64,000 nt of DNA, from NCBI GenBank assembly GCA_963807975.1, contig CAWEDV010000002.1, positions 434,001 to 498,000 of the forward strand, in the 5' to 3' direction. Position 1 is the first letter of the stretch, and each line of letters opens with the position of its first letter. The notes under the pieces are model-generated. The model was not told the origin of the DNA. It ran no database searches and saw only the letters and a program-made list of their open reading frames with translations. Below are positions 9,225 through 17,700 of this stretch, piece after piece. The translations under genes and the position numbers were made by a program. The DNA comes from JAACFF01 sp963807975 (lineage in GTDB: Bacteria > Chloroflexota > Anaerolineae > Promineifilales > Promineifilaceae).

Positions 9225-9554
9225 TTACTTTACAAGTTCCAAATCGGCCATAAACAGGGAGCCACTTGGGGTTTGATCGAATATGAGGGCGACTTCGGTT
9301 ATGTTTGTCAATTCAACGGCCGTTAATTCCGCCACTTGAATGATGGTGGCGTCACCCAAGTTGTAGCTGACTACTTGGGCTGGATAGGTTTCTGGCTCTG
9401 AGATTTCTGGTGTGGCGGGTAGGTTGGTAGGAACGGCCGTTGCTTCAGGCAAATCTTCCATTGGCGTGGCGGTCGGGTCAGGTTCTGATGGCCCACACGC
9501 GGCCAAGACTATTAAAATGATGATACCTGTTATGATGCGTTTAAAAAATTTCAT
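9225..9554 (-). CDS. Small lipoprotein, 109 residues
   Basis: A basic N-terminus, a hydrophobic segment and the lipobox LAAC (Cys near residue 20) mark a lipoprotein. A Pro/Thr/Glu-rich linker (to ~residue 55) and a short C-terminal domain follow. The domain (VVSYNLGDATIIQVAEL...) has no family I recognise. It contains two copies of AACGGCCGTT (9315-9324, 9432-9441). GGAG precedes the ATG. The start lies only six bases after the stop of the SulP-tail relic. Confidence 0.7.
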   Translation of the reverse strand: MKFFKRIITGIIILIVLAACGPSEPDPTATPMEDLPEATAVPTNLPATPEISEPETYPAQVVSYNLGDATIIQVAELTAVELTNITEVALIFDQTPSGSLFMADLELVK

Positions 9555-9559
9555 TCTTC

Positions 9560-9628
9560 TTACTCCGATGATTCGGTTTCTGCATGTTTGTTGATGTGTT
9601 TAATATCCAGGTAAACGGCCGTTTCCAT
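9560..9628 (-). pseudogene. Relic of a SulP C-terminal tail, overlapping the phosphatase end
   Basis: In a different frame from the phosphatase, these 69 bases encode ETAVYLDIKHINKH and stop at 9560. The C-terminal tail of the SulP gene at 11729-13567 reads ETAVYLEDKLINKH, and the DNA also aligns, including the shared palindrome. The phosphatase uses the same DNA in another frame for its extra C-terminal residues, which its paralog at 36656 lacks. The simplest reading is an old recombination joining a SulP 3' end to this locus. Confidence 0.5.
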
Positions 9629-10130
9629 GTTTAGCAATCCACGTTTGCTCAAACTTCTGAATTGTCTTGCGGTGAGTTCCCTTAATTTCTGCTTTTTCTC
9701 TGCCCGCTTCAACAATCTTGATTGCTTCATCAGATGAATGACCCAGCCCCACCAAAACACAAGCCGACATCGTCGCACTACGGTGCATACCAGCCTTACA
9801 AAAGACCATAACTTTGCCGTCATTTTGGATAGTTGTGACAGCCGGCTCCACACCCTTCATTAATTGATTTGTCGGATAGATTAGGCGTGGCCCCAAATCA
9901 TTGGCTCTCGTATGAACAAGAGTTAAAGGCGGCTGGCCCAACTCCCTGTCAATACGTTCCAAAATTGTAGCGATAACCAGTGTCACACCTAACGAGATGA
10001 TTTTCTCTCGGTGAACCTTCGTTGGCCAAGCACCGATATATAAATTTTCTGTAATCTGCGAATAATCCAACGGTACATCTTTAGGAATACCGCGCATTTT
10101 GTCACGTATGAGTCTGATAATTGATGTCAT
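9600..10130 (-). CDS. Dual-specificity-type phosphatase, PTPMT1-like (copy 1)
   Basis: This 176-residue cytosolic phosphatase has the Cys-based signature CKAGMHRS (CX5R) inside VMVFCKAGMHRSATMSACVLV, at about residues 118-138. The N-terminal part (YSQITENLYIGAWPT) is the usual dual-specificity phosphatase opening. The CKAGxxRSAT sequence resembles the PTPMT1 group, which dephosphorylates phosphatidylglycerophosphate. A lipid phosphatase acting beside the adjacent lipid kinase is therefore plausible (inference). The copy at 36656 is about two-thirds identical and also follows a lipid kinase gene. This copy carries a C-terminal extension of about ten residues read from SulP-like DNA. Confidence 0.85.
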   Translation of the reverse strand: MTSIIRLIRDKMRGIPKDVPLDYSQITENLYIGAWPTKVHREKIISLGVTLVIATILERIDRELGQPPLTLVHTRANDLGPRLIYPTNQLMKGVEPAVTTIQNDGKVMVFCKAGMHRSATMSACVLVGLGHSSDEAIKIVEAGREKAEIKGTHRKTIQKFEQTWIAKHGNGRLPGY

Positions 10131-10205
10131 GTTATTTTTGTTTCTCCGTGATTTTCCGAATGGCCTCTTTCACCCCCACGGGGTGCAAGAACAATCTGTC
10201 AGGAA

Positions 10206-10296
10206 CTTTGGGAATTCAGTCCCGTCATGCTTCACTGCGGTTAGACCTGTGCTGAGCTTGCCGAAGTAATGACGGGTATCCCGAGAATCCCCAAAG
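10206..10296. repeat. MITE/REP-like inverted repeat of about 91 bp
   Basis: Imperfect arms of about 23-28 bases, CTTTGGGAATTC...CCCGTCAT on the left and ATGACGGG...CCCCAAAG on the right, enclose about 40 bases in the gap between the lipid kinase and phosphatase genes. No open frame is inside. Such elements fold into a long hairpin and are often spread through a genome. No second copy was seen in the window. Confidence 0.55.
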
Positions 10297-10308
10297 AACC
10301 ATAATAGA

Positions 10309-11736
10309 TTACGGCACAACCACCGTTAAACCACCCGCTACGACTTCCATGGAAACAGGGGTTCGATTGGTAAATTCACCGTCTGTCCAAACGGGTTGGT
10401 CGGTTTCTGCGTCTATTTTTATTTTCTGACCACGCCAGTAAAACATGCCGGTCTTTTCGTTTTCGAGGTTAAAGAAGCGATTCAAAGCCGCATCGGTGCT
10501 CTTTTTGTCTCGGCTAAGCATGAAAACATCCAGATAGCCGTCATCGACCTCGAATTTCTTGCTAATGGAAAGGCCCGTCCCAGCCTTGGCTGAGTTAACA
10601 ACATAACATTTATGGCCCATCACTTCAATCGTTTCGCCATCAATAGTTAGGCTGTATTTGATGTCTTGGATTGCCTTGAGGCGTTTAATATCTCTACCCA
10701 AATAAGCCAGGGTGCCATATTTGTTTTTGTCTTCACGGCTGGTCTGTTCTTCTGGCTCAATGCCGGTGAACAGTCGCTGAACGAAATAGCCTTCATCCCC
10801 ATCTTCTAATTTAACAATGTCGATTTTGCGTGTGTTGTAGCTAGTGCAGAGCAGTTCGACGGCGGGTTTCAGCTCTGTCGGAATGCCCATCTCGTTGCCA
10901 AAGCCATTCCCTGTGCCGCCGGGCAAAACACCCATAGGCACGCCGGTGCCCATAACGCCATTGGCGATTTCGTGCTGCGTGCCGTCGCCGCCATACCCCA
11001 CGACCAGATCGTATCCCGACTCAGCCGCTTTCCGTGCAAATTTGGTAGCGTCGCCGAATTTTTTGGTGATGCTAATATCCCACTCAACGCCATTTTTATA
11101 AAAGACATCGTTGAGTATGTTGAGGATAGGCTGGTCTTTGCCAGAAACTGGATTGACGACAACGTGGATCTTGCGGTATGGAATATCTAGTTTTGCTTCA
11201 CCACCGGTTTTTTCAGCCAGGATGGCTAACAAGGCGGCATACGCTTGCTCTCCTTGTTCTGCCACTTCACTAGAGGCTTCGTCTGGCAAGTCTGCCTGAT
11301 AAATACTGCCCCCTAATGCCTCAATGGCTGTGATTGTTTCAGATGCCAGTCCGCCTGCAACAACGGCGATAATGGCGGAGGAATCCAAGCCTAAGGAACC
11401 GGCTGTTTTGCTTAATTGTTCTGGTATCTTCTCTGTTGTCAGTTTCTTTTTGCCGCGATAGTGTCCGATGACACCCCCCAAAACGCCTAGTGCCAGACCC
11501 GTACCACCGGTTACCAGGCCAACAACACCGCCAATAATGGCACCCGTGATTGTGTTCTTTGTGGGAGTATGCCCTACATCACGGAAGGTTAATTTGCCGG
11601 TATCATCTTTTTGAATGACGATGGCTTCAACGGCATCTTTCTCCCATTTAGGCAATTGCTTAACGGCCGTTTCTGCGCTATCTGTGCCTTCAAAAACAGC
11701 CAGGATTAATTGAAGTTGAACATTATTTTTACTCAT
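10309..11736 (-). CDS. DUF1269-type domain fused to diacylglycerol/YegS-type lipid kinase
   Basis: This protein of about 475 residues has two parts. Residues ~1-165 resemble DUF1269 proteins: a ferredoxin-like start (LQLILAVFEGTDSAETAV) and a glycine-zipper membrane hairpin (GAIIGGVVGLVTGGTGLAL). From ~185 a DAGK catalytic domain begins with HVVVNPVSGKDQPI. It carries GYGGDGTQHEIANG (nucleotide-binding GGDGT) and GVLPGGTGNGF and ends in the typical beta-sandwich. It should phosphorylate a membrane lipid such as diacylglycerol. ATG at 11736 has AGGAG and overlaps the upstream SulP stop as ATGAGTAA, so translation is probably coupled. Stand-alone DUF1269 proteins also occur in this window at 47-48 and 58 kb. 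The fusion suggests membrane tethering or regulation of the kinase. Confidence 0.88.
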   Translation of the reverse strand: MSKNNVQLQLILAVFEGTDSAETAVKQLPKWEKDAVEAIVIQKDDTGKLTFRDVGHTPTKNTITGAIIGGVVGLVTGGTGLALGVLGGVIGHYRGKKKLTTEKIPEQLSKTAGSLGLDSSAIIAVVAGGLASETITAIEALGGSIYQADLPDEASSEVAEQGEQAYAALLAILAEKTGGEAKLDIPYRKIHVVVNPVSGKDQPILNILNDVFYKNGVEWDISITKKFGDATKFARKAAESGYDLVVGYGGDGTQHEIANGVMGTGVPMGVLPGGTGNGFGNEMGIPTELKPAVELLCTSYNTRKIDIVKLEDGDEGYFVQRLFTGIEPEEQTSREDKNKYGTLAYLGRDIKRLKAIQDIKYSLTIDGETIEVMGHKCYVVNSAKAGTGLSISKKFEVDDGYLDVFMLSRDKKSTDAALNRFFNLENEKTGMFYWRGQKIKIDAETDQPVWTDGEFTNRTPVSMEVVAGGLTVVVP

Positions 11737-13567
11737 CGTTTGCTCCTGTTGGATCATCTGTGTGTTTTTCGTTCTTTTGCTTAAACCTCCCCATGTGTTT
11801 ATTGATCAACTTGTCCTCAAGATAAACGGCCGTTTCCCCTTCTTCGACCAACGCTTTTGCCGCCTCAGCCTCCGCTTTTGCCGTTTGTCGTTGTGGCTCA
11901 TTGGCCAGCCATTTTTCAGATGCATCCAAGGCCGTCAGTACCGATTGGCCCACAATTTCCCCTTCCACAAAGACAAACTCCCGCCCAATCTTGTGCATCA
12001 ACCCTACCTTTTCCAACTGCATAATCACCACAGGCAATACACCGGCCAACATCAATTGGCTGTCATGTTTTTGTAAATCATCCGCATAATGATCTAAGAC
12101 CTGCAAAAAAGTACTGCCCAAATCACGACTACTGCGCAAATTAATAATCACCACGGCATTATGCGTTTCCGGCGTCACATCAGGTAACTGCTTTTCAAAC
12201 AAAGGGGCTGTGGCAAAAAACAGACTGCCATAGGCCACCAACAAAGTCGTTTCATTAGATGGCACGGTTTGGGGTGCTTCTTGTTCACGCGGCAGTATAT
12301 TTTCTGACGGAACCCACTCTTTCACCGTAATCTTGTTCGATTGCTGAACCACAAATAGAAGTAAAGACATCGCCACGCCAACCAGCACCGCGTATTGCAA
12401 GGGAATGACGAGACAGGCAAAAAAAGTGATTCCCATGACGACCTGCTGTATTTGCCCCGTTTTCCACACCATCTCCACCCTATCTGGCTTAAAGGTGCGG
12501 AAACCGACAACAATCAACAAGCCAGCCATGGATGGCATGGCGATATAGCCAATGGTACTGCCGAAAACAACAATAACTACCGCCATCACAATGCCCGCAA
12601 AAATATTGGCAAAGCGAGATTTTGCTCCGGCGTTGGTCACTAATGATGTCGCTGAGAAAGAGCCGCCCACTGGCATTCCCTGGAACAAACCAGAGGCAAT
12701 ATTTGCCACCCCTTGCCCCACAAAGTCACCAGAAGCATCAGGGTATTGACCATCGGGGTTGATGTAGCTTTTGGAAATACTGGCTCCCTGCACCAGCCCG
12801 ACAAAGGCCAATGAAACCGCAGGTATAATCAAAACGGGGATTAGATCAAAAGCCGGTGCGGTTAAACGAGGCAAGGCACTCGGTACATCGACAATATCAC
12901 TCAAAATTTGAACTGAATCCCACCCAAACAAGGGGACGAGTAATGAGCCAACAATCATCGCCGCCACTAAGCCTAGTGGCCCTAAGCGCGTTTTTTCCAG
13001 CGTAATGATCAAGTAGATGGTCGCTAAGCCAACCATCAACGTTTGCAAATGCACCTGATTCAGGTTGCCTAGTAGATTCAATGTTTGGGCAATTTTATTA
13101 GCACCGGTGGCACTGTATCCTGTGAAATCGCCTAGCTGTCCTAAAATAATGAGCATCGCTACCGCATTCACAAAACCAGTCATCACTGCATTGGGTACAA
13201 AACGCAACAAAGAACCCAATTTGAAAACACCAGCCAACAACATCACAATGCCAGTTAGGATAGCTAATGTGAAAACAGCTTGATCACCATATTCGGGATG
13301 TTGGGTTTGCGGCACACTGGCGACAACCAACGCCATCGCGCCAGTCGCTTGAATGGTCATGTAGGTGGAACTGGTGAAGAATGCGCCAAAAAAGGTACCC
13401 ATCATGTAGCCATACAAGCCAAAAACGGGATTGACGAAGGCTAAAAAGCCTTGTGCCAAGCCGTCAGGCACGCTTTCGATGCCTAAAACAAGCCCTGCTT
13501 TTATATCATCTGCCAATGTGTGTGGATTAATAAATCCTTTTGCGGCTATTTTTTCTTTTAATCCCAT
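11729..13567 (-). CDS. SulP family anion transporter with STAS domain (copy 1)
   Basis: This 612-residue protein has ten or more membrane segments. The SulP signature region LVLGIESVPDGLAQGFLAFV is near the start, and GVANIASGLFQGMPVGGSFS lies in the conserved core. A C-terminal STAS domain spans ~residues 435-560. The charged tail (AKAEAEAAKALVEEGETAVY) is longer than usual. SulP proteins carry sulfate, bicarbonate or other anions across the inner membrane with proton or sodium; the substrate cannot be read from sequence. The gene heads the SulP, lipid kinase, phosphatase series and overlaps the kinase gene. An AACGGCCGTT copy is at 11825-11834 in the tail. Confidence 0.9.
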   Translation of the reverse strand: MGLKEKIAAKGFINPHTLADDIKAGLVLGIESVPDGLAQGFLAFVNPVFGLYGYMMGTFFGAFFTSSTYMTIQATGAMALVVASVPQTQHPEYGDQAVFTLAILTGIVMLLAGVFKLGSLLRFVPNAVMTGFVNAVAMLIILGQLGDFTGYSATGANKIAQTLNLLGNLNQVHLQTLMVGLATIYLIITLEKTRLGPLGLVAAMIVGSLLVPLFGWDSVQILSDIVDVPSALPRLTAPAFDLIPVLIIPAVSLAFVGLVQGASISKSYINPDGQYPDASGDFVGQGVANIASGLFQGMPVGGSFSATSLVTNAGAKSRFANIFAGIVMAVVIVVFGSTIGYIAMPSMAGLLIVVGFRTFKPDRVEMVWKTGQIQQVVMGITFFACLVIPLQYAVLVGVAMSLLLFVVQQSNKITVKEWVPSENILPREQEAPQTVPSNETTLLVAYGSLFFATAPLFEKQLPDVTPETHNAVVIINLRSSRDLGSTFLQVLDHYADDLQKHDSQLMLAGVLPVVIMQLEKVGLMHKIGREFVFVEGEIVGQSVLTALDASEKWLANEPQRQTAKAEAEAAKALVEEGETAVYLEDKLINKHMGRFKQKNEKHTDDPTGANDE

Positions 13568-13674
13568 ATGTTGTTCTTCCCTGATGGTTTTCCTGACAAA
13601 ATGTTTTAGCTCGGTTGAAGCAAAGCATCGTCATCAAATTTGCTTCACGACTGTGTGATGAGCAGATGGAATCT

Positions 13675-14487
13675 TTACGCTTCCCCTGATTCTTTTTTCT
13701 GCTGCATTAACGCCTTGAGTTCAGTCAATTCTGCGCGAATGAAAGTGTTTTCCTCTTGGATTTGGGATAATAACTCTTCTGTATCATTATGTATGGCGAC
13801 GAATTTTGAAGCCATAAAGCTGGTGAGAACGGCAAAAACGCCGATGCCAAAAATCATTAGCCCGATAGCCAGAATGCGGCCCGTGTTTGTGACTGGAACA
13901 TAGTCGCCATACCCTACCGTCGTAATCGTCACGATTGCCCACCAAAAAGCAGTTTTCCCATTGATGATTTGGGCATTGGGTGCCAAGCGTTCAGCTCGAA
14001 GGACGAGCATACTGGAGACGGTGATGAGCATGATGCCGATTAAGAGGGTGCTTAGCAATACGGTGTTGGCGGAGCCCCAATGTGCGTTAATGTCAGCCTC
14101 CTCATACGCTTTGCCTTGCAAACGCCTGATGATACGGATCATCAGGTTTAAACGCCCCAATCGGAAAACGGCCGTCCAGGCGTGACCCGGCACAGCCGGA
14201 ATAGCACCTAGAATATCCAGCCACCCGCCTTGATTGAGGAAATAGTCGGTTTTGTTTGGAGTCCGCCGCAACCTGAGCAGAAAGTCGATGGCGAAAATGA
14301 AGCAAATGATGAAGTCAGTCGAATAGAGGATAAAGTTTACAGAAGGGTTTCCCGGCACTAGGATGCCCGCCGCTACAATCAAAGAGAAGATGGTTAAACC
14401 GAGGATAAACAGATCATAACTAATTGAAGTAAGAGAACCTCTATGCGGTTCGCTTTCTTTGGACTTGGTCTTTGACTCTTGGTTCAC
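13675..14487 (-). CDS. Voltage-gated-type potassium channel, six membrane segments
   Basis: This 270-residue channel subunit has six membrane segments and the selectivity filter TTVGYGDYVPVT between the last two. The fourth segment region has spaced arginines (LRLRRTPNK, FRLGRLNLMIRIIRR), as in a voltage sensor. A C-terminal stretch (NDTEELLSQIQEENTFI...) looks like a coiled coil for tetramer assembly. The start is GTG at 14487 with AGGAAG upstream; the overlapping ATG is out of frame. It sits upstream of the SulP module but about 107 bases away, so cotranscription is uncertain. Confidence 0.88.
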   Translation of the reverse strand: MNQESKTKSKESEPHRGSLTSISYDLFILGLTIFSLIVAAGILVPGNPSVNFILYSTDFIICFIFAIDFLLRLRRTPNKTDYFLNQGGWLDILGAIPAVPGHAWTAVFRLGRLNLMIRIIRRLQGKAYEEADINAHWGSANTVLLSTLLIGIMLITVSSMLVLRAERLAPNAQIINGKTAFWWAIVTITTVGYGDYVPVTNTGRILAIGLMIFGIGVFAVLTSFMASKFVAIHNDTEELLSQIQEENTFIRAELTELKALMQQKKESGEA

Positions 14488-14505
14488 ATCTGTCTTCCTA
14501 TGAAT

Positions 14506-14679
14506 CTACATTCGATTTGAAGCGCACAGTAAAACCTTCTTAGGGATTGTTTCAAGAGCATTGGCCTCAAGATTAACTTCTGGGAAGGTGTGATGGTTTG
14601 GAAACGGGGAAATGACTTCTCCGTAAGCAGTAAACAAGATCGAAGCCAATAGCATGGCTATACATACTTTCATCTGCAT
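14506..14679 (-). CDS. Possible small exported peptide, 57 residues
   Basis: From ATG 14679 the frame gives a basic start, a hydrophobic core and an AYGE cleavage-like site (KVCIAMLLASILFTAYGE), then about 35 polar residues. A GAG-containing ribosome site precedes it. No family is recognised. The frame lies between the META lipoprotein terminator and the K+ channel start. A longer frame to 14817 would overlap the end of the lipoprotein and is unlikely. Confidence 0.35.
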   Translation of the reverse strand: MQMKVCIAMLLASILFTAYGEVISPFPNHHTFPEVNLEANALETIPKKVLLCASNRM

Positions 14680-14724
14680 GTTTTCTCTACTCCATCCATC
14701 AGCATTTGTTTGGTGGTGCACGAG

Positions 14725-14759
14725 TAGGTGCGGCGCATTTTGAAAATGCGCCGCACCTA
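14725..14759. terminator. Perfect 17-bp-arm hairpin after the META lipoprotein gene
   Basis: The arm TAGGTGCGGCGCATTTT is followed after one base by its exact reverse complement. It lies 21 bases downstream of the lipoprotein stop on the minus strand. There is no T-run, so it may act as a 3'-end stabiliser or a factor-dependent terminator. Confidence 0.6.
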
Positions 14760-14779
14760 ATGGTTGACAAGGCAGGTGA

Positions 14780-17700
14780 TTATTGTGTCGCGAACGGCGT
14801 GGGAACGGGGGTCGCATTATAGATCAGCGGCCCGTTCGCAGTCGTCAGGGTTAGCATGGCACCATTGATGGTGTAGACGCTGGCGGTTTGCAACGCACCC
14901 AGATAAGCTAACTCCTGACTTGCCAATTCTGGTGTACAGACCATACCCGTCGCCGTGATTGGGTCAATCGTAATGGCGTTGCTGTTCCCCGCAGCCAACG
15001 TGCTGGTGTAGCCAGCGTTGTAGGTATTACAACCAGCATGTCCAGACAGTGTGCCATTGGCAAAGGTCAACGAAATGGAACTGCCAGGAATCAAATTGCT
15101 CAAAATCCAATTTGTGCCGTCCAGAGTGGCATTGATGATGATGGGCATACTGGCGCTATCACTTGAGCCAGCCACATCGGCCACTGTTACCGAGGGGTAA
15201 TAGGTGCCAGGTTGGCTGTAGATGGTGGTGAAACTGTTGTCTGGCAATGCGCCTGTGTCGTTGCTGTCGCCTGATTGCCATTGGTAGCTGGCGATGGCGG
15301 ACGTTCCCTGTTGGGAATTAGCCGCGCTGAATGTGACGGGCTCGCCAACGAAAGCCATCGCTGGCCCTTCGATAACGGCCGTTGGCGGCGTTACTTCTAC
15401 AACGGCCGTTATCTGTACAGATTTCGTCGTTGTATTCGTTTGTCCGGCCTGATCGGTGACGGTTAGGTTGACGGTGTAGGTTCCTGCCGTGTTGTAGCTG
15501 TACTGCACATTCGCACCATTCAACAAGGTGCCATCGCCCATATCCCAATCGTAGCGAATGATGGGAGAGGAACCGGCTGCGGATTGTGAACCGTCAAATG
15601 AAATTGCCTGCCCAGTTTCGGCCAACTCTTCGCTGACAATAACGGCCGTTGGTTCAGCAACCACAGGTGCAATCGAAGTGAAGTGAATCGGCTCGCCACT
15701 GGCAGTTAGAATCTGCATCGTTGTGTCGTTGACCGTGTAACTAACGGCCGTGGGCATCAGGCGCAAGAAGTTTGTCTCTTGTTGAGACAAGGCATCGCTG
15801 GTGCAAGCGGTACGAGTTGTGGTCAGTTCGCCAATCGTCAGACCATTGCCTTGCACGGCATCATAAGCACCATTGTACTCATTACAGCCCGTGACTCCGT
15901 TCAACGAGACCCCATCGGGCGCGAAGAATGCGGTCGGCGCACTGCCCGCTACCGCGTCGAAAAGTTCGATAGTGACCATGTACCACGTTTTATTTTGCAG
16001 TTCGTGCGCTTGATCCAGAACGGGGGTGCTATTGTAAGTGAGAACGCCATTGGCGGTGGAGATGAGCAGTTGATCACCGGCGCGGTCAAACGCATACGCC
16101 TTGCTCAACCAGTCAAAATAGCCGCCTTCTTGATCCATAACGGCCGTTTCACATGCTTTAGCGGTCGTCGCCAATGGGCCAATTACAAGATTTTCAGCGA
16201 TGGGGCCACTGTATCCATTACAACCGCCTGCCCCACTGATCGTTCCCGTTGTGCCGCCTTCGTCAATGACAAAATCGGCCGTGATTTCACTGCCAGAAAG
16301 GATGGGATTGTCGCCGATAGCCGACAGATACCAGAATGTGCCGTTTAATGGGGTCAAGTCGAGTGCGCCCTCTTCAACAGGCGGCTGGGTGGCAACAAAG
16401 TTCAAAACTTTCATGTCGTCCCCTTCGCCGTAAGGAATTTGCAGTATATTACCCAAAATGCGGTAGCTGGTGGCTGCATTAAGACCCAAGAAAAACTGCT
16501 GTTCTACTTCAAAGTTGTTGCCCCAAGGACACTCTTCATTCTTTGTTTTAGCGGGCAGATTGACTTTCAGTTCCGTCAAGTTGGCGGTGAAAGTGGCGTT
16601 GTAATCGTTGCAACCCGTTCCACCGACGACCGAGCCAGAGGGCAATGTGGGCGGGCGGTTGAACAGCGCGGTAAAGTCACTGCCTTCGATGGGTGGTTGC
16701 GGATTCGTGGCATCGCCCAAAGAAATGAGCTGCCAGAGCGTGCCTTCCAGCGGTTGGCGGTCGGCGGCGTACTGGATGTCGCCATTTTGGGTGCGAACCA
16801 CGAGTTGATCACCGAAGATTTCGTAGCTTTCGGCCGTTTCCAGCGCGGCTAAATACGCTTGTTCTAATCCAGACAACGCTTCATCGGGGCAAGCCATCAT
16901 CGTCATTGCCATGGGGCTGTTGACGGTCAGGAAATGGGTGGTGGGGACGCTGTTGTCGTGGCTGACGGTGTAGCCGCTGTTGTAACTGTTACAGCCTGTG
17001 TTACCACCAATCGTGCCTGCGTCAGTTGTGTCGCCAGATTCTAGCAGGGCTGTGATTTCTACGCCTTCGGGGACGGGTTGGTCAGCAACCATAATCGCTT
17101 GCCACAACACATTTTCTAAGGGCAAATTGAGGGCGGTGTAATTCAACACGCCGCCGTCATACACGATTTGCATGTTGGCACCGAAGATTTCGTAGGTTTG
17201 GGCAGAGCCAAGTGCGCTCAAATAGATGCCTTCTTGTTCATTGCCAACTGGACAGGCCAGCGCTATGCTAGCCCCAAGTTCAAAGTTGATGTTGTTGCCA
17301 TCCAATGTATAAGTAGCCATGTAGTTATTACAAGAGGCGTTGCCGTTGACGGTGCCGTTGGTGTCTGTTTCGGGGGTGAAAACGGCCGTTACGGATGTGC
17401 CATCTTCAACTGCTGTCGGAGCTTCTGGGTCGCCCATGGAAAGCAAGCGCCAGGTTGTGCCGGTTAACGGGACTTGGCCAGGGGCAAAGATCAATTTTTC
17501 TTCAAAGGACTGGCCGTTGCTGTAAGACAGCTCCAGACGACCTTCTTCGGTCAGAGTCCAGTTAGTGACGGTTTCTAACGCAGCAAAATAGGCCGCTTCG
17601 GCTTCCATCGTGCCTTCGCAGGCCATCATGGTGGCGCCGATAGGGCCGCTGATGGTCAGGCTGCCATCTTCGTTGGATTCGTAGCTGGTGAAGTAGTTAT

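Noticed and set aside
9560..9853. Separate protein from the 9560-9853 minus frame
   Set aside because: It overlaps the well-supported phosphatase in another phase; only its last ~20 codons resemble anything (the SulP tail).
15779..16348. Plus-strand frame of about 189 codons opposite the META lipoprotein
   Set aside because: Antisense shadow of the repeated META domains; no start signal.
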